Position numbers and translations under genes: made by a program
In this document: one piece after another, positions 17,119-26,122 of the stretch
How positions within the stretch are numbered: position 1 is the stretch's first letter
Layout: each line of letters opens with the position of its first letter
From: JAOABV01 sp039801465
Lineage (GTDB): Bacteria; Hydrothermota; Tepidihabitantia; Tepidihabitantales; CAIPLT01
NCBI GenBank assembly: GCA_039801465.1
Contig: JBDRUT010000007.1
Location: 32,945 to 96,944 of the forward strand
Length of the DNA: 64,000 nucleotides
Direction: 5' to 3'
Notes under the pieces: generated by a model
Seen by the model: only the letters and a program-made list of their open reading frames with translations
Databases searched by the model: none
What the model was told of the DNA's origin: nothing

Positions 17119-17400
17119 TTAATAAATGATTTGGAAATCTTGGAACTCATTAGTACATTCTTGCCTTTTGACTTGACAATCTTTAACAATTGCTGAAGCC
17201 GGACCGATTTTGACTGCTTCAATTAATTTATCCAATTTATCTTTTTCGCCTTCAGCAACAATTTCTACATTGCCATCATCAGTATTTCTTACCCATCCAG
17301 TAAGTCCTAGGCTTTGTGCTTTTCTACGGGTAAAATCCCGAAAAAAGACTCCCTGAACCCGACCAGAAACAATAATATGAACTCGCTCTTTATTTTCCAT
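17119..17400 (-). CDS. acyP: Acylphosphatase
   Basis: A 93-residue protein, the usual acylphosphatase size, which hydrolyses carboxyl-phosphate bonds such as acetyl phosphate. The family signature GRVQGVFFRDFTRRKA is present, with the phosphate-binding Arg (FFRD), and GWVRNTDDGNVEIVAEG carries the catalytic Asn. The ATG at 17400 is chosen over an upstream in-frame start because AAAGGAGATAAAAAA precedes it at good spacing and the upstream alternative would run into the methyltransferase. It lies 4 bp after the methyltransferase stop, so the two are co-transcribed. Confidence 0.93.
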   Translation of the reverse strand: MENKERVHIIVSGRVQGVFFRDFTRRKAQSLGLTGWVRNTDDGNVEIVAEGEKDKLDKLIEAVKIGPASAIVKDCQVKRQECTNEFQDFQIIY

Positions 17401-17404
17401 TTTT

Positions 17405-18145
17405 TTATCTCCTTTCGGCAATGATAATCATTCGTTTAGAATCTAAACTAAAAGGATTACTATTCCAATCAGAAAACATTTTGTATATGCTCATACCTAC
17501 TTTTGCTAAGAGCGATTTAATTTCATTCGGCGTATACAGTCTAACAGAAAATGGTTTATCTTTTCTTTTACCGTCTCTAATCACAATCCTTTGATTGTAA
17601 ATGCGTTTGGTCTTTTTATCATATTTATTACGCTCAATCATCAAATCTTTGCCTTTTTCAATTACAATATATGGTAGAAAGTTCTTCAATAAAGCATCAC
17701 GATTAAAAGTGTCAAAACAGAACAATCCTTTTGGTTTGAGCGCTTGGCTAATATTTTTTAGAACCTTAAGATTCTCCGCGTCGTTAAAATATCCGAAAGA
17801 AGTAAACAGCAACATTATTCTATCAAATTCATTATAGAATCTTATTTGTCGCATATCCTGTTGAATATATTTCACTTTCAATTTTCTCAGTTTGGCTTCT
17901 TTTTTAGCAATATCCAAAAATTCTTTTGTAATATCAACACCAGTTACATTATAGCCAAGTTTGGCTAACCGGTTTGAATGCCGACCATAACCGCAAGCCA
18001 AGTCCAGAATCTTCATATCTTTTTTTAGTTTAAGTTCCCGAATCAGAAAATTTACTTCTATTTTAGTTCTTTCCTCAGTTAGAATATCCTGATAGAAGTA
18101 TAGATAATCTTTTGGTTCAAATACTGCCTTAAAATCGAATAACAT
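17405..18145 (-). CDS. SAM-dependent class I methyltransferase
   Basis: A 246-residue protein with a Rossmann-type methyltransferase core. Motif I is ILDLACGYGRHSNRLAKLGY (residues 46-65), motif II is VTGVDITKEFLDIAKKEA, and post-II gives IQQDMRQIRF and FDRIMLLFTSFGYF. The substrate cannot be deduced. The family resembles the generic small-molecule methyltransferases found next to housekeeping genes. There is no Shine-Dalgarno sequence before the ATG. The first 43 codons and leader are duplicated 168 bp upstream (18182-18313) as a degenerate ghost. The acylphosphatase gene follows 4 bp downstream. Confidence 0.85.
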   Translation of the reverse strand: MLFDFKAVFEPKDYLYFYQDILTEERTKIEVNFLIRELKLKKDMKILDLACGYGRHSNRLAKLGYNVTGVDITKEFLDIAKKEAKLRKLKVKYIQQDMRQIRFYNEFDRIMLLFTSFGYFNDAENLKVLKNISQALKPKGLFCFDTFNRDALLKNFLPYIVIEKGKDLMIERNKYDKKTKRIYNQRIVIRDGKRKDKPFSVRLYTPNEIKSLLAKVGMSIYKMFSDWNSNPFSLDSKRMIIIAERR

Positions 18146-18181
18146 CTTTGATTTTAGTTTTGGCTTGCTTAGTTTAGAAAT

Positions 18182-18313
18182 CTATTCTTTCTTAAGCCCG
18201 AGCACTTTTATTGAGAAATTTGCTTGCTGGTTAGTTTGCCTGTTAGTTAAAATGTCTTGATTAACATATAGATAATCTTTGGGTTTAAGAACAGCCTTAA
18301 AATCAATCAACAT
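18182..18313 (-). repeat. Ghost duplicate of the methyltransferase gene head
   Basis: From ATG 18313 the frame reads MLIDFKAVLKPKDYLYVNQD, then ILTNRQTNQQANFSIKVLGL, KKE, stop, matching residues 1-43 of the methyltransferase (MLFDFKAVFEPKDYLYFYQD ... LKLKKD). The period is 168 bp, a multiple of three. The untranslated leader (AAACCGAAG versus AAATCAAAG before ATG) is duplicated too. Confidence 0.85.
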
Positions 18314-18349
18314 CTTCGGTTTTAATCTTAGCCTGTTTAGAGATTATAC

Positions 18350-20503
18350 CTATTTTTTAATTATAATCGTTTTGTAAGATAAACTTTTATTATTTTCTTT
18401 TATTCGTAAAATGTAACAACCAGTTGGCAGAGCGTTTAGGGCAAAAGAATTCCCATTTAATTTTTGATTATAAACTCGCGTTCCTTGCATATTAAATAGT
18501 TCTATCTCAAAATTACTATTAGGCTCTATACGGAGAATCGAGATTGTTCGATTGTTAAAGAGAATTGTTGGAACAATTAACGAAGATAGCCGGTTTACAT
18601 TATTTTCTTCAGAGATTCCAGTTGGTGCAACATAAGTATAAGCAACAACTCTGTCATTAGTTGGGTCAACATCATTAGCCAATTTAGTTGAACACTTGAC
18701 GACATAATAGCCAGTATCATTTGCCAACCAGATTGAATCAAATACGACTTCAATTTCAATTCCGGCTCCAACTCTTGTCCGTTTAATTGTTTGCCAATTT
18801 CCGATAATAAAATCAATATCAAAAATCTCTGCGATATTTCCATAATTTTTAACCATTGCCCGTGGTTGAATATAAGTGCCTTGAATGGTATTTGTCGGAG
18901 GGTCGAGAATTAAAGTTGCTCCGACATCTTTTACTCGGACAAAAGTTTGGCCCGAAATACAATCATTATTAGGTCTTTCATCCTGGGCTAAAAGTGTTGT
19001 GCATTGATAAGCATTATAGTTTCGAATTCTTAGCGTGCAAACCGGAAAATTTATTACACTCGAATCACCGGGATTCAATGACAGATTCTGGATATTGGAA
19101 TAATTATTCCCGATTATAAGTTTAACCGCAAATGACTCATAATTAAGACCATAGTTTTTTACAATCGCTTGGGGAGTTATTACTGTTCCTGAATCGACTA
19201 TCGTTGAAAAACCAGACAATCTCTCAACACCGACATCGTGAAGAATTCTCAAATTGGCGGAATAAGTAAATGGCAAAGAACCTGTGGCATATTCCCATTG
19301 AGTCAAAACCGGAATCAGCGCAAAATGGTCTCTGTTCTGCCAGGGAAAAGAATCACTACCATTTGCTTGAGAATTAAGTGTTAATTCATAGACTGTGGAA
19401 AGACCGTTAGGCTGATAACCGACTACAAAACACGCCCAGCGATATAAACTTTGAGCATTAAAGTTGATAAAGAATTTTCCACCACCATTAGAAAATTGCA
19501 CATAGTTTGTGCCACCGTTATTTGAGATTGGATAATTACCTTGGTCACCTGATGCTGGATATGAACTATGTGTGCGGAGAATTCGTGCTGATGGCATAAG
19601 ATGACCTTCTTTATAAAAATTTATTGTATCTGCTCTTGAACCAGTAAAATAACGCCAAAGTGCATATTGTTTGAGCGCAGTTGCTAAACTTGAGCCATAT
19701 TGATAGGTTAAGACATAATCAATTCCTGAAAGAGTGTTTTGTCCGGAAATTTGTCCTTGATAGTGCCACATTTGACGCACACAATCAATACCATAAGATT
19801 CGCTCAAAAACATTGGCCAAATTCCGCCCGCATACCAATAAAGATTTGTTCCTGTAGTAATTGGAAGATGTGGACTGTCAAGTGGATTGGGTGATGTTGA
19901 TAAATACCCAACATAATCATTTATATTATCATAACATTGTTCTTCCATCCAGACTGCACAGTTCTCCATCCACCAAGTTCCTTCAGCACTGCTATAACGA
20001 AATTCAAGTGCATGACATAATTCATGGGAAACTGTCGCTTTAAGGCTATTAAGGTCAAGATTAGTAGTTATCCGAATATGTGAACATACTCCATCAGGAT
20101 AAGGAGTAGAATAGCCATACTCAGCATAAGTAACACCAGCAATGCCTGAAGATAAAGTTTTAATATAAAAATCGTAGCGGTCATCGCCACCTTGCCCGAA
20201 ATCCGGTGGTGGTGCAATCCAACCTAAAGAATCAACTTCTTTTGCCCAACAATATTGGATAAAACTTGCCATTGATTCGGCATAAGCTAAACTGACTGCA
20301 TCTACTCCTTGTCGAGTAAAATGCACTCGGAACAACGGTCGGTCAATGTATTCAACGGGTCCTGAGAGAGTTGGACGGACAGGCAATTTGCCCGCACGAA
20401 ATTCTTCAAGTGCTTGTGGTGTTCCACACCAGCCTTTGATTTCTTCAGCACTGGTGATTCTCACTAAAAGTAAAGATATCAATATCAGTAATATTTTTTT
20501 CAT
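18350..20503 (-). CDS. Secreted zinc metalloprotease-like protein with T9SS sorting domain
   Basis: A 717-residue protein from the ATG at 20503. It has a signal peptide (MKKILLILISLLLVRITSA) and then a domain with DDRYDFYIKTL, TYAEYG and TVSHELCHALEFRY, whose HELCH is an HExxH zinc motif (about residue 168). A tryptophan-rich WWMENCAVWMEEQ helix follows, probably giving a third zinc ligand or substrate site. This arrangement resembles the MXAN_6640-type putative metalloproteases. Repeated beta-sandwich domains come next (two DVGA-L--P--T openings). The last 70 residues (FEIELFNMQGTRVYNQK ... LPTGCYILRIK ... KTIIIKK) form a T9SS sorting domain. An in-frame TTG 36 bp upstream would put extra residues before the signal peptide and is rejected. 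Confidence 0.8.
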   Translation of the reverse strand: MKKILLILISLLLVRITSAEEIKGWCGTPQALEEFRAGKLPVRPTLSGPVEYIDRPLFRVHFTRQGVDAVSLAYAESMASFIQYCWAKEVDSLGWIAPPPDFGQGGDDRYDFYIKTLSSGIAGVTYAEYGYSTPYPDGVCSHIRITTNLDLNSLKATVSHELCHALEFRYSSAEGTWWMENCAVWMEEQCYDNINDYVGYLSTSPNPLDSPHLPITTGTNLYWYAGGIWPMFLSESYGIDCVRQMWHYQGQISGQNTLSGIDYVLTYQYGSSLATALKQYALWRYFTGSRADTINFYKEGHLMPSARILRTHSSYPASGDQGNYPISNNGGTNYVQFSNGGGKFFINFNAQSLYRWACFVVGYQPNGLSTVYELTLNSQANGSDSFPWQNRDHFALIPVLTQWEYATGSLPFTYSANLRILHDVGVERLSGFSTIVDSGTVITPQAIVKNYGLNYESFAVKLIIGNNYSNIQNLSLNPGDSSVINFPVCTLRIRNYNAYQCTTLLAQDERPNNDCISGQTFVRVKDVGATLILDPPTNTIQGTYIQPRAMVKNYGNIAEIFDIDFIIGNWQTIKRTRVGAGIEIEVVFDSIWLANDTGYYVVKCSTKLANDVDPTNDRVVAYTYVAPTGISEENNVNRLSSLIVPTILFNNRTISILRIEPNSNFEIELFNMQGTRVYNQKLNGNSFALNALPTGCYILRIKENNKSLSYKTIIIKK

Positions 20504-20560
20504 AACAAAAATATTAACATAAACTTTTAGACGACGCAAGGGAAATATTATAGTGCTTGC

Positions 20561-21754
20561 TTATTTGCTAAGAACTTTCTCAATTTTTGGCAATGCCCAA
20601 TCAATCTCTTCTTTTCTAATAATCAAAGGCGGAGCAAAACGGATGACATAGTCATGCGTTTCTTTAGCCAATATGCCTTCGTTCATTAACTGTTCGCAAT
20701 ATGGTCGGGCTTTTTCTTTTACTTCAACACCAATCAAAAGTCCTTTGCCTCTTATTTCTTGAACACAAGATGATTTAATCGTATTTAATTTAATAATGAA
20801 GTATTCACCCATGAGTCTCGCATTCTCCATTAAATTCTCTTTAATAATCACATCTAAAGCCGTCATGCCAACGGCACAAGCCAAAGGATTTCCACCAAAA
20901 GTAGAACCATGGTCACCAGGAGTAAAAACATCCATTATCTCGTCATTAGCGCATATTGCGGAAACTGGGTAGACTCCTCCGCCTAAGGCTTTGCCTAAAA
21001 TTAAAATATCCGGAATCGCATCTTCATATTCATAAGCAAACATCTTACCAGTTCTTCCTAAACCAGTTTGGATTTCATCTAAGATAAAAAGGACATTGTT
21101 CGTATGACAGATTTCGCGTGCTTTCTTAAGATAACCGGTTTGGGGTATAACAACTCCGCCTTCACCTTGAATCGGCTCGACTAAAAAACCAACTGTATTA
21201 GGACTAATTGTTTTTTCTAATGCATCTAAGTCGTCATAAGGTATAATCTTAAATCCCTGGGTATATGGACCAAAACCAAAGCGGTATTGCTCTTCAGATG
21301 AAAAACTAATAATAGTTGTGGTTCGTCCGTGAAAATTATTTTCGCAGACAATAATTTCCGCACAATTTTCTTTAACTCGCTTTTTCAGATAACCCCATTT
21401 GCGTGCCGCTTTGATTGCGGTCTCCACTGCTTCGGCACCGGTATTCATCAAAAGCACTTTATCTTTATTGGTAATTTCACAAAGATATTTACAAAACTTG
21501 GCAAATTGGTCATTATGAAATGCCCGTGATGTCAATGTTAATTTTTCACTTTGTTCTTTTAGGGTTTGTACAATTTTAGGATGGCAATGTCCTTGATTTA
21601 ATGCAGAATATGAAGAGAGCATATCCAGATATTTTTTACCTTCAACATCATAAACCCAAACACCTTTGCCTTGAGAAAGGACAACAGGCAAGGGATTATA
21701 ATTTCTCGCACTATAGGCAAATGTTTGCTTGATTAATTCTTCACTTAGATTCAT
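20561..21754 (-). CDS. rocD: Ornithine aminotransferase (class III PLP transaminase)
   Basis: A 397-residue class III aminotransferase, best matching ornithine-oxo-acid transaminase, which converts ornithine and 2-oxoglutarate to glutamate semialdehyde and glutamate. SARNYNPLPVVLSQGKGVWV, then YLDMLSSYSALNQGHCHPKI, and TGAEAVETAIKAARKWGY with FHGRTTTIISFS are characteristic. LFILDEIQTGLGRTGKMFA carries the Asp that holds the pyridine nitrogen, and the PLP Lys is K255 in LILGKALGGGVYP. A strong AAAGGAGACTT precedes the ATG. No arginase or proline gene is adjacent. The class is certain; the ornithine assignment rests on the N-terminal Y-A-N-Y-PLPVV and SSYSA-NQGH blocks. Confidence 0.88.
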   Translation of the reverse strand: MNLSEELIKQTFAYSARNYNPLPVVLSQGKGVWVYDVEGKKYLDMLSSYSALNQGHCHPKIVQTLKEQSEKLTLTSRAFHNDQFAKFCKYLCEITNKDKVLLMNTGAEAVETAIKAARKWGYLKKRVKENCAEIIVCENNFHGRTTTIISFSSEEQYRFGFGPYTQGFKIIPYDDLDALEKTISPNTVGFLVEPIQGEGGVVIPQTGYLKKAREICHTNNVLFILDEIQTGLGRTGKMFAYEYEDAIPDILILGKALGGGVYPVSAICANDEIMDVFTPGDHGSTFGGNPLACAVGMTALDVIIKENLMENARLMGEYFIIKLNTIKSSCVQEIRGKGLLIGVEVKEKARPYCEQLMNEGILAKETHDYVIRFAPPLIIRKEEIDWALPKIEKVLSK

Positions 21755-21816
21755 AAGTCTCCTTTCTTATCATTAACATATATGAAATTAGTTCATCAAT
21801 TCAGAACAAAATTTTA

Positions 21817-22182
21817 CTAATATAACATCAAAGCACAAGATAATTGAGTCAAAAAGTCTTCATACTCATCTTGTGCTAAAGTTAAAAACTTTTCTTTAGG
21901 TAATATTAAAATATCAGCAGAAATTGTCTGAACAATATTTATTAAATTAAATACTGAACCTCTTTCAGTAATAATTGAAACCGCATATCCGTTTCGCTCA
22001 AACTCTTCTCTTAAAGAGAACAAATTTTGCCATTGATTTCTTTCTTCTTCAATAGTTTTTGTCTCGCTCGATTGTGAAAGTAGGCCGGTTAATACAACTT
22101 TATGTTGTTCTTTATTCAATAATGGACAAATCCTACTTTTAATCAACTTTTCTTCATTCACAACTAAAATTACATTTAACAT
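21817..22182 (-). CDS. UspA-like small protein downstream of the IIA-permease gene
   Basis: A 121-residue protein of alternating strands and helices: MLNVILVVNEEKLI at the start, VVLTGLLSQS in strand 2, and a C-terminal VFNLINIVQTISADILILPK. The last block resembles the I---A----D-I--G part of universal stress proteins, though the ATP-binding glycine motif is missing. Its ATG is 1 bp after the stop of the IIA-permease gene, so it is surely in the same transcript and may regulate or sense the permease. The Usp-like call is tentative. Confidence 0.5.
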   Translation of the reverse strand: MLNVILVVNEEKLIKSRICPLLNKEQHKVVLTGLLSQSSETKTIEEERNQWQNLFSLREEFERNGYAVSIITERGSVFNLINIVQTISADILILPKEKFLTLAQDEYEDFLTQLSCALMLY

Positions 22183-22183
22183 A

Positions 22184-24139
22184 CTATCGACTAAACCTTA
22201 ATTTTATTAATAGTAGGAAATTAGCAAAAAGTAGTGTTATCAAGGTAATGATTATTCCCAATTTTAGCCACTGCTTAAAAGAAAACTTCCGACGATAACT
22301 CCGCTCAAAAACTCCAATCGCAACCAAATTAGCGGTTGAGCCGATCATCGTCAAATTACCCCCAAAACATCCACCAATTAATAGACTCCACCAGAGAATA
22401 TTTGCTTTTGGTAATCCACTGGCAATTAAATCTTTCACTACAGGCACTAATGCTGCTACTACAGGCAAATTATCAACAAATCCGGAAAGTAAACCCGAAC
22501 TCCAAAGCAGTATCGTTAAAACATTAGCGCTTTGACTTAAATTTCCCATAAAATGTAAAGGCAGTATTTGTCCGGCGTTCATTATAATATGAGCAACTTT
22601 TGCGGTTACGCCAGTATATTCTAAACACGCCGCATTCGCAAAGAGAAACATAAAATAAAGCACTGTCCACCAGTCAGGTCCTTTCTCAATAAAATAACGA
22701 CCGCGTTCTTCCTCTCTTAATACAATAAAACCAACAATGGCTAAAACCGTCGCTAATAGCACAGTTCTTTCTTCGACTCTCAAAGCTTTCTCTAAGAAAG
22801 AATGCATTATCACTAATATAACAAAAATAATAAAAATTATAATGGCTAAAGAGATTTCCTTTTTGTCTTTTATCTCCATTTTTGACTCAAGTTCGTTAAT
22901 ATCAATTGCTATTTTACTCTTAATCTGTTTCCGATAAATATAAACAATTAATCCAATAATCAATATCGCAGTGAGAATCGAAATAACTGTCGAATTTTTT
23001 AGAAAATCTAAGAAAGTCAACTTTCCGGCAAATGCTAAATAAATGCCAATCGGATTACCAATTAGCGTCAAGGCACTACCAACATTTGTTGCCATTACTA
23101 AACCTAATAGATAAGGAATAATATTAGTTTTCGTATGTCGGGAAATTTCAACTGCAATGCCAATAGTAATCAAAATTGCTGAGACTTCGTCAACTAACCC
23201 GGCTAAAATACAAGAAAAGAACATCAGTGCGCCAAAAAGTAATAATGGAGAACCGTAAAAATATTTCAACGCCTTAATCACTAAATATTGAAAAACACCT
23301 TTATCTTCAAACCATTTTACCATTATCATTACTGCAACAATAAAAAGTATTGTTGGAATCGACATAAATTTTACAGTCGTTTCAATATCCATAACACCGG
23401 CAATCAACAATAAACTTAATGCAGCAGCGCCAAAAGCGACACGATAACGGAAAAAAAGAAGGGTACCTAAAACCATACTAAAAAATAAGGTTGTCGCAAT
23501 AATTTCTTTAGTAATCCAAACCGGTTCATTAAATTTAAGATAGTCTAACTTTTCATAAATTTCTAAATTGGGCACTTTAACATATGATAAGAAAAGTTTG
23601 GCTAAAATAATAATTGCTAAGACACCGAAAATAAAGTAAAAATATTTAGAATATTTTGCCCAAAAACTTGGTTCATATTCACCGGTTAATAATTTATATA
23701 TTTTTAATGGGTCATTTTCTTTCAATATCTTCTCTAATACTTGTGGTAAGTTAAGAACTCGAGCGACTTCAGCCAAAACTGATAAGTATTCTTGTCGCTT
23801 CGCTTCTGGCGCAAAAAGGAAAACGATTAACTTTACCGGTTTACCGTCAATTGATTGCCATTCGATACTCTTATCATTTTTATAAATGAATCCGAAAATC
23901 TTATTCGAGTTTTTAAAAGTAATGTGGGGAATCGCGATTCCTTTACCTAATCCGGTGGAACCAATCTCTTCTCGAGAGTTTAAAGCAGAAATTACCTCTG
24001 AAACTTGATTATCACTTATTAACTTCTTTTCTTTTAGTTTATCAGCAACAAAAGCAAAGACTTCTTTTTGGGTCTTTGGCTCTGAATCAATAAAAACTAA
24101 ATCAGGTGAAAATATATCTTTTAATTCAAAATCAAACAT
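22184..24139 (-). CDS. PTS EIIA domain fused to an ion/carboxylate permease (SLC13/ArsB-NhaD type)
   Basis: A 651-residue fusion. Residues 1-150 form a PTS EIIA type-2 (Ntr/fructose) domain, with SREEIGSTGLGKGIAIPH placing the phosphorylatable His at residue 72, and IVFLFAPEAKRQEYLSVLAE downstream. A linker and one TM helix (about 165-185) lead to an SLC13/ArsB/NhaD-like permease of about 11 helices. Its conserved segments include GLVDEVSAILITIGIAVE, TNVGSALTLIGNPIGIYLA and GGNLTMIGSTANLVAIG, the paired NP/ST hairpins of this transporter fold. The IIA domain suggests phosphorylation control of sodium or anion transport. No PTS enzyme I or HPr gene is in the window. A Usp-like gene follows 1 bp later. 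Confidence 0.85.
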   Translation of the reverse strand: MFDFELKDIFSPDLVFIDSEPKTQKEVFAFVADKLKEKKLISDNQVSEVISALNSREEIGSTGLGKGIAIPHITFKNSNKIFGFIYKNDKSIEWQSIDGKPVKLIVFLFAPEAKRQEYLSVLAEVARVLNLPQVLEKILKENDPLKIYKLLTGEYEPSFWAKYSKYFYFIFGVLAIIILAKLFLSYVKVPNLEIYEKLDYLKFNEPVWITKEIIATTLFFSMVLGTLLFFRYRVAFGAAALSLLLIAGVMDIETTVKFMSIPTILFIVAVMIMVKWFEDKGVFQYLVIKALKYFYGSPLLLFGALMFFSCILAGLVDEVSAILITIGIAVEISRHTKTNIIPYLLGLVMATNVGSALTLIGNPIGIYLAFAGKLTFLDFLKNSTVISILTAILIIGLIVYIYRKQIKSKIAIDINELESKMEIKDKKEISLAIIIFIIFVILVIMHSFLEKALRVEERTVLLATVLAIVGFIVLREEERGRYFIEKGPDWWTVLYFMFLFANAACLEYTGVTAKVAHIIMNAGQILPLHFMGNLSQSANVLTILLWSSGLLSGFVDNLPVVAALVPVVKDLIASGLPKANILWWSLLIGGCFGGNLTMIGSTANLVAIGVFERSYRRKFSFKQWLKLGIIITLITLLFANFLLLIKLRFSR

Positions 24140-24594
24140 CTGTAATAGAAATATAAATTTCCTATTTATTAAATTATTTATTTGTAAGAGTAATTAAAAA
24201 ATAAAAACCAAACTAAAATAAATAAAACTTAGTGTTGATTATAGTTTATTTCAGTTATTTTTAACGATATATAATAATCTCATTTTGATAATTTGTCAAT
24301 TTAATGTAAGTTATAATAATATGGTCTCATAGGTATGTTCTCCTTTCTTTATTGTTATAGTTTTAAACATCATAGGGGGATACACCTTTATTTTAAACAT
24401 TTCAATCCTAAATTTACACAAAATATTTATACATTACCTAGTTATGAGGTTGGTCGAAAGTTAATTTTTACTATTAACTTCGCCGAATATTTTCCTATTA
24501 TGTGTTTTCAGTATATTTAGAGGCACTTTTTCAGAACTTTCGCAGATATAAAGAATCAACACAAAATTTTGATGCTAGCTATTGTGCTTTTCTG

Positions 24595-24622
24595 TTGGCG
24601 TTTGATCTTTTTCTAATAAATA
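24595..24622 (+). promoter_or_regulatory. Upstream degenerate copy of the rnfC promoter
   Basis: TTGGCG (24595-24600), a 16-bp spacer TTTGATCTTTTTCTAA, then TAAATA (24617-24622). It matches the functional-looking promoter 153 bp downstream in spacing and spacer sequence, so it is a decayed or auxiliary copy. Confidence 0.5.
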
Positions 24623-24747
24623 TTATTATCGGATGAGATCACTGAATTTTTTGTGTCTATAGTATTTTTTAGATATACTTTTTAAAAATGTTTGCAAATG
24701 TAAAATTTACCAAGAAATTTTGATGCACTGACAATTACATATTTCTA

Positions 24748-24775
24748 TTGACATTTAATCTTTCTCTAATAAAAT
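24748..24775 (+). promoter_or_regulatory. rnf operon promoter, probably leaderless
   Basis: A perfect TTGACA (24748-24753), a 16-bp spacer, then TAAAAT (24770-24775). The rnfC ATG is only 6 nt further on and no Shine-Dalgarno sequence exists, which suggests a leaderless rnf mRNA. Confidence 0.75.
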
Positions 24776-24781
24776 AGTGCA

Positions 24782-26122
24782 ATGTTTAAACATTTGAGCA
24801 GAAATCGGACAGTTTTTGGATTTAAGGGTGGAATTCATCCTGCGGAAAATAAAGAATTATCCGCTCATAAACCGATTGAAAAGGCACCAATACCAAAACG
24901 CGTCTGGCGGCCTTATGTTCAACATACAGGCATTAGAACAAAACCGATTGTTTCAGTTGGTGATATAGTTAAAGTCGGCACTAAAATCGGTGAAGCCGAA
25001 GGGTATATTTCTGTTCCTATTCATGCGTCAATTTCAGGAAAAGTTGTTGAGATAAGCGAAATTGACCATCCAGTTATACCAGTCCGCACATTGACCTGTG
25101 TTATTGAGTCTGACGGTCAAGATGTATGGGAAGAAAGCATCAAGGAAAGAGATTATCAAAACTTTTCTAAAGAAGAATTAATTAGTATTATACGGGATGC
25201 GGGGATTGTCGGTTTAGGTGGCGCGGCTTTTCCGACCTATGTAAAACTTTCTCCGCCCAAAGAAAAACCGATTGATACTTTAATTATTAATGGTTGTGAA
25301 TGTGAACCCTATTTAACTGCTGACCATCAATTAATGTTAGAAAAGCCGAATGAAATCATTGAAGGTGCAAAAATTATTGCTAAGATTCTCGATGTTTCCA
25401 AAGTGATAATTGGCATTGAAGATAATAAACCTGATGCAATTAAAATAATGGAACAATCAATACCCAAAAACAACGGGTTTTCTGTGGTCCAATTGAAAAC
25501 TAAATATCCTCAGGGTGCGGAAAAACAATTAATCAAAACCTTGTTAAACCGCAAAGTTCCCTCAGGTGGTTTACCAATGGATGTCGGAGTCTTGGTTCAT
25601 AATGTCGGCACCGCCTTCGCAATATATGAAGCCTGTCGCTATAATAAACCATTAATTGAGCGTGTCGTCACTGTTACGGGCAGTTGTATCCGAGAACCGA
25701 AAAATCTTTTAGTCCGTATAGGCACACCAGTTTATGATTTAATAAATTTCTGTGGCGGTTACACCAAAGAACCGGGCAAAATAATTTTTGGCGGACCAAT
25801 GATGGGAATAGCCCAATATAATGATGAAATGCCAATCATTAAAGGCACATCAGGAATTATTGTTTTAAGTAAAGATGAAGTAGAAATTTCTCAAGAAGAA
25901 AATTGCATCCGTTGTGGCCGATGTGTTTCTGCATGTCCGATGGATTTACTGCCTTGTGAATTGAATAATTTTATTCGGAAGAAAGAATTTGAAAAGGCAA
26001 AATCTTACAATCTATTTGATTGTATTGAATGCGGATGTTGTGCTTATGTCTGTCCCGCAAAAATAAAGTTAGTTCATGCATTCATTTATGCCAAAAGGGA
26101 ACTAAGAAATGCTCTATCCTAA
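24782..26122 (+). CDS. rnfC: Rnf complex electron carrier subunit RnfC
   Basis: A 446-residue peripheral subunit of the ferredoxin:NAD oxidoreductase Rnf. The N-terminal part begins with FGFKGGIHP---K, the RnfC signature. A flavin/NADH-binding (Nqo1-like) core has GIVGLGGAAFPTYVKL and LIINGCECEPYLTADHQLM. Two 4Fe-4S clusters follow, CIRCGRCVSACP from Cys375 and CIECGCCAYVCP from Cys414. It is of normal length without the long C-terminal extension of gammaproteobacterial RnfC. It is first in rnfCDGEAB and overlaps rnfD by 14 bp. It accepts electrons from NADH or delivers them in the reverse direction. Confidence 0.95.
   Translation: MFKHLSRNRTVFGFKGGIHPAENKELSAHKPIEKAPIPKRVWRPYVQHTGIRTKPIVSVGDIVKVGTKIGEAEGYISVPIHASISGKVVEISEIDHPVIPVRTLTCVIESDGQDVWEESIKERDYQNFSKEELISIIRDAGIVGLGGAAFPTYVKLSPPKEKPIDTLIINGCECEPYLTADHQLMLEKPNEIIEGAKIIAKILDVSKVIIGIEDNKPDAIKIMEQSIPKNNGFSVVQLKTKYPQGAEKQLIKTLLNRKVPSGGLPMDVGVLVHNVGTAFAIYEACRYNKPLIERVVTVTGSCIREPKNLLVRIGTPVYDLINFCGGYTKEPGKIIFGGPMMGIAQYNDEMPIIKGTSGIIVLSKDEVEISQEENCIRCGRCVSACPMDLLPCELNNFIRKKEFEKAKSYNLFDCIECGCCAYVCPAKIKLVHAFIYAKRELRNALS

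Larger units (their letters stand above)
24140..24781. other. Intergenic region with duplicated rnfC promoter
   Basis: 640 bp of AT-rich divergent spacer between the permease (-) and rnfC (+). No gene is supported. The right part holds a degenerate pair: 24565-24632 and 24716-24781 share AAATTTTGATGC, TTCT-TTG-C-TTT-ATCTTT, then TCTAATAAA, that is, two copies of the promoter region. Confidence 0.6.

Noticed and set aside
24335..24520. 61-codon frame upstream of rnfC
   Set aside because: Low complexity, no homology pattern, inside the promoter-bearing spacer.
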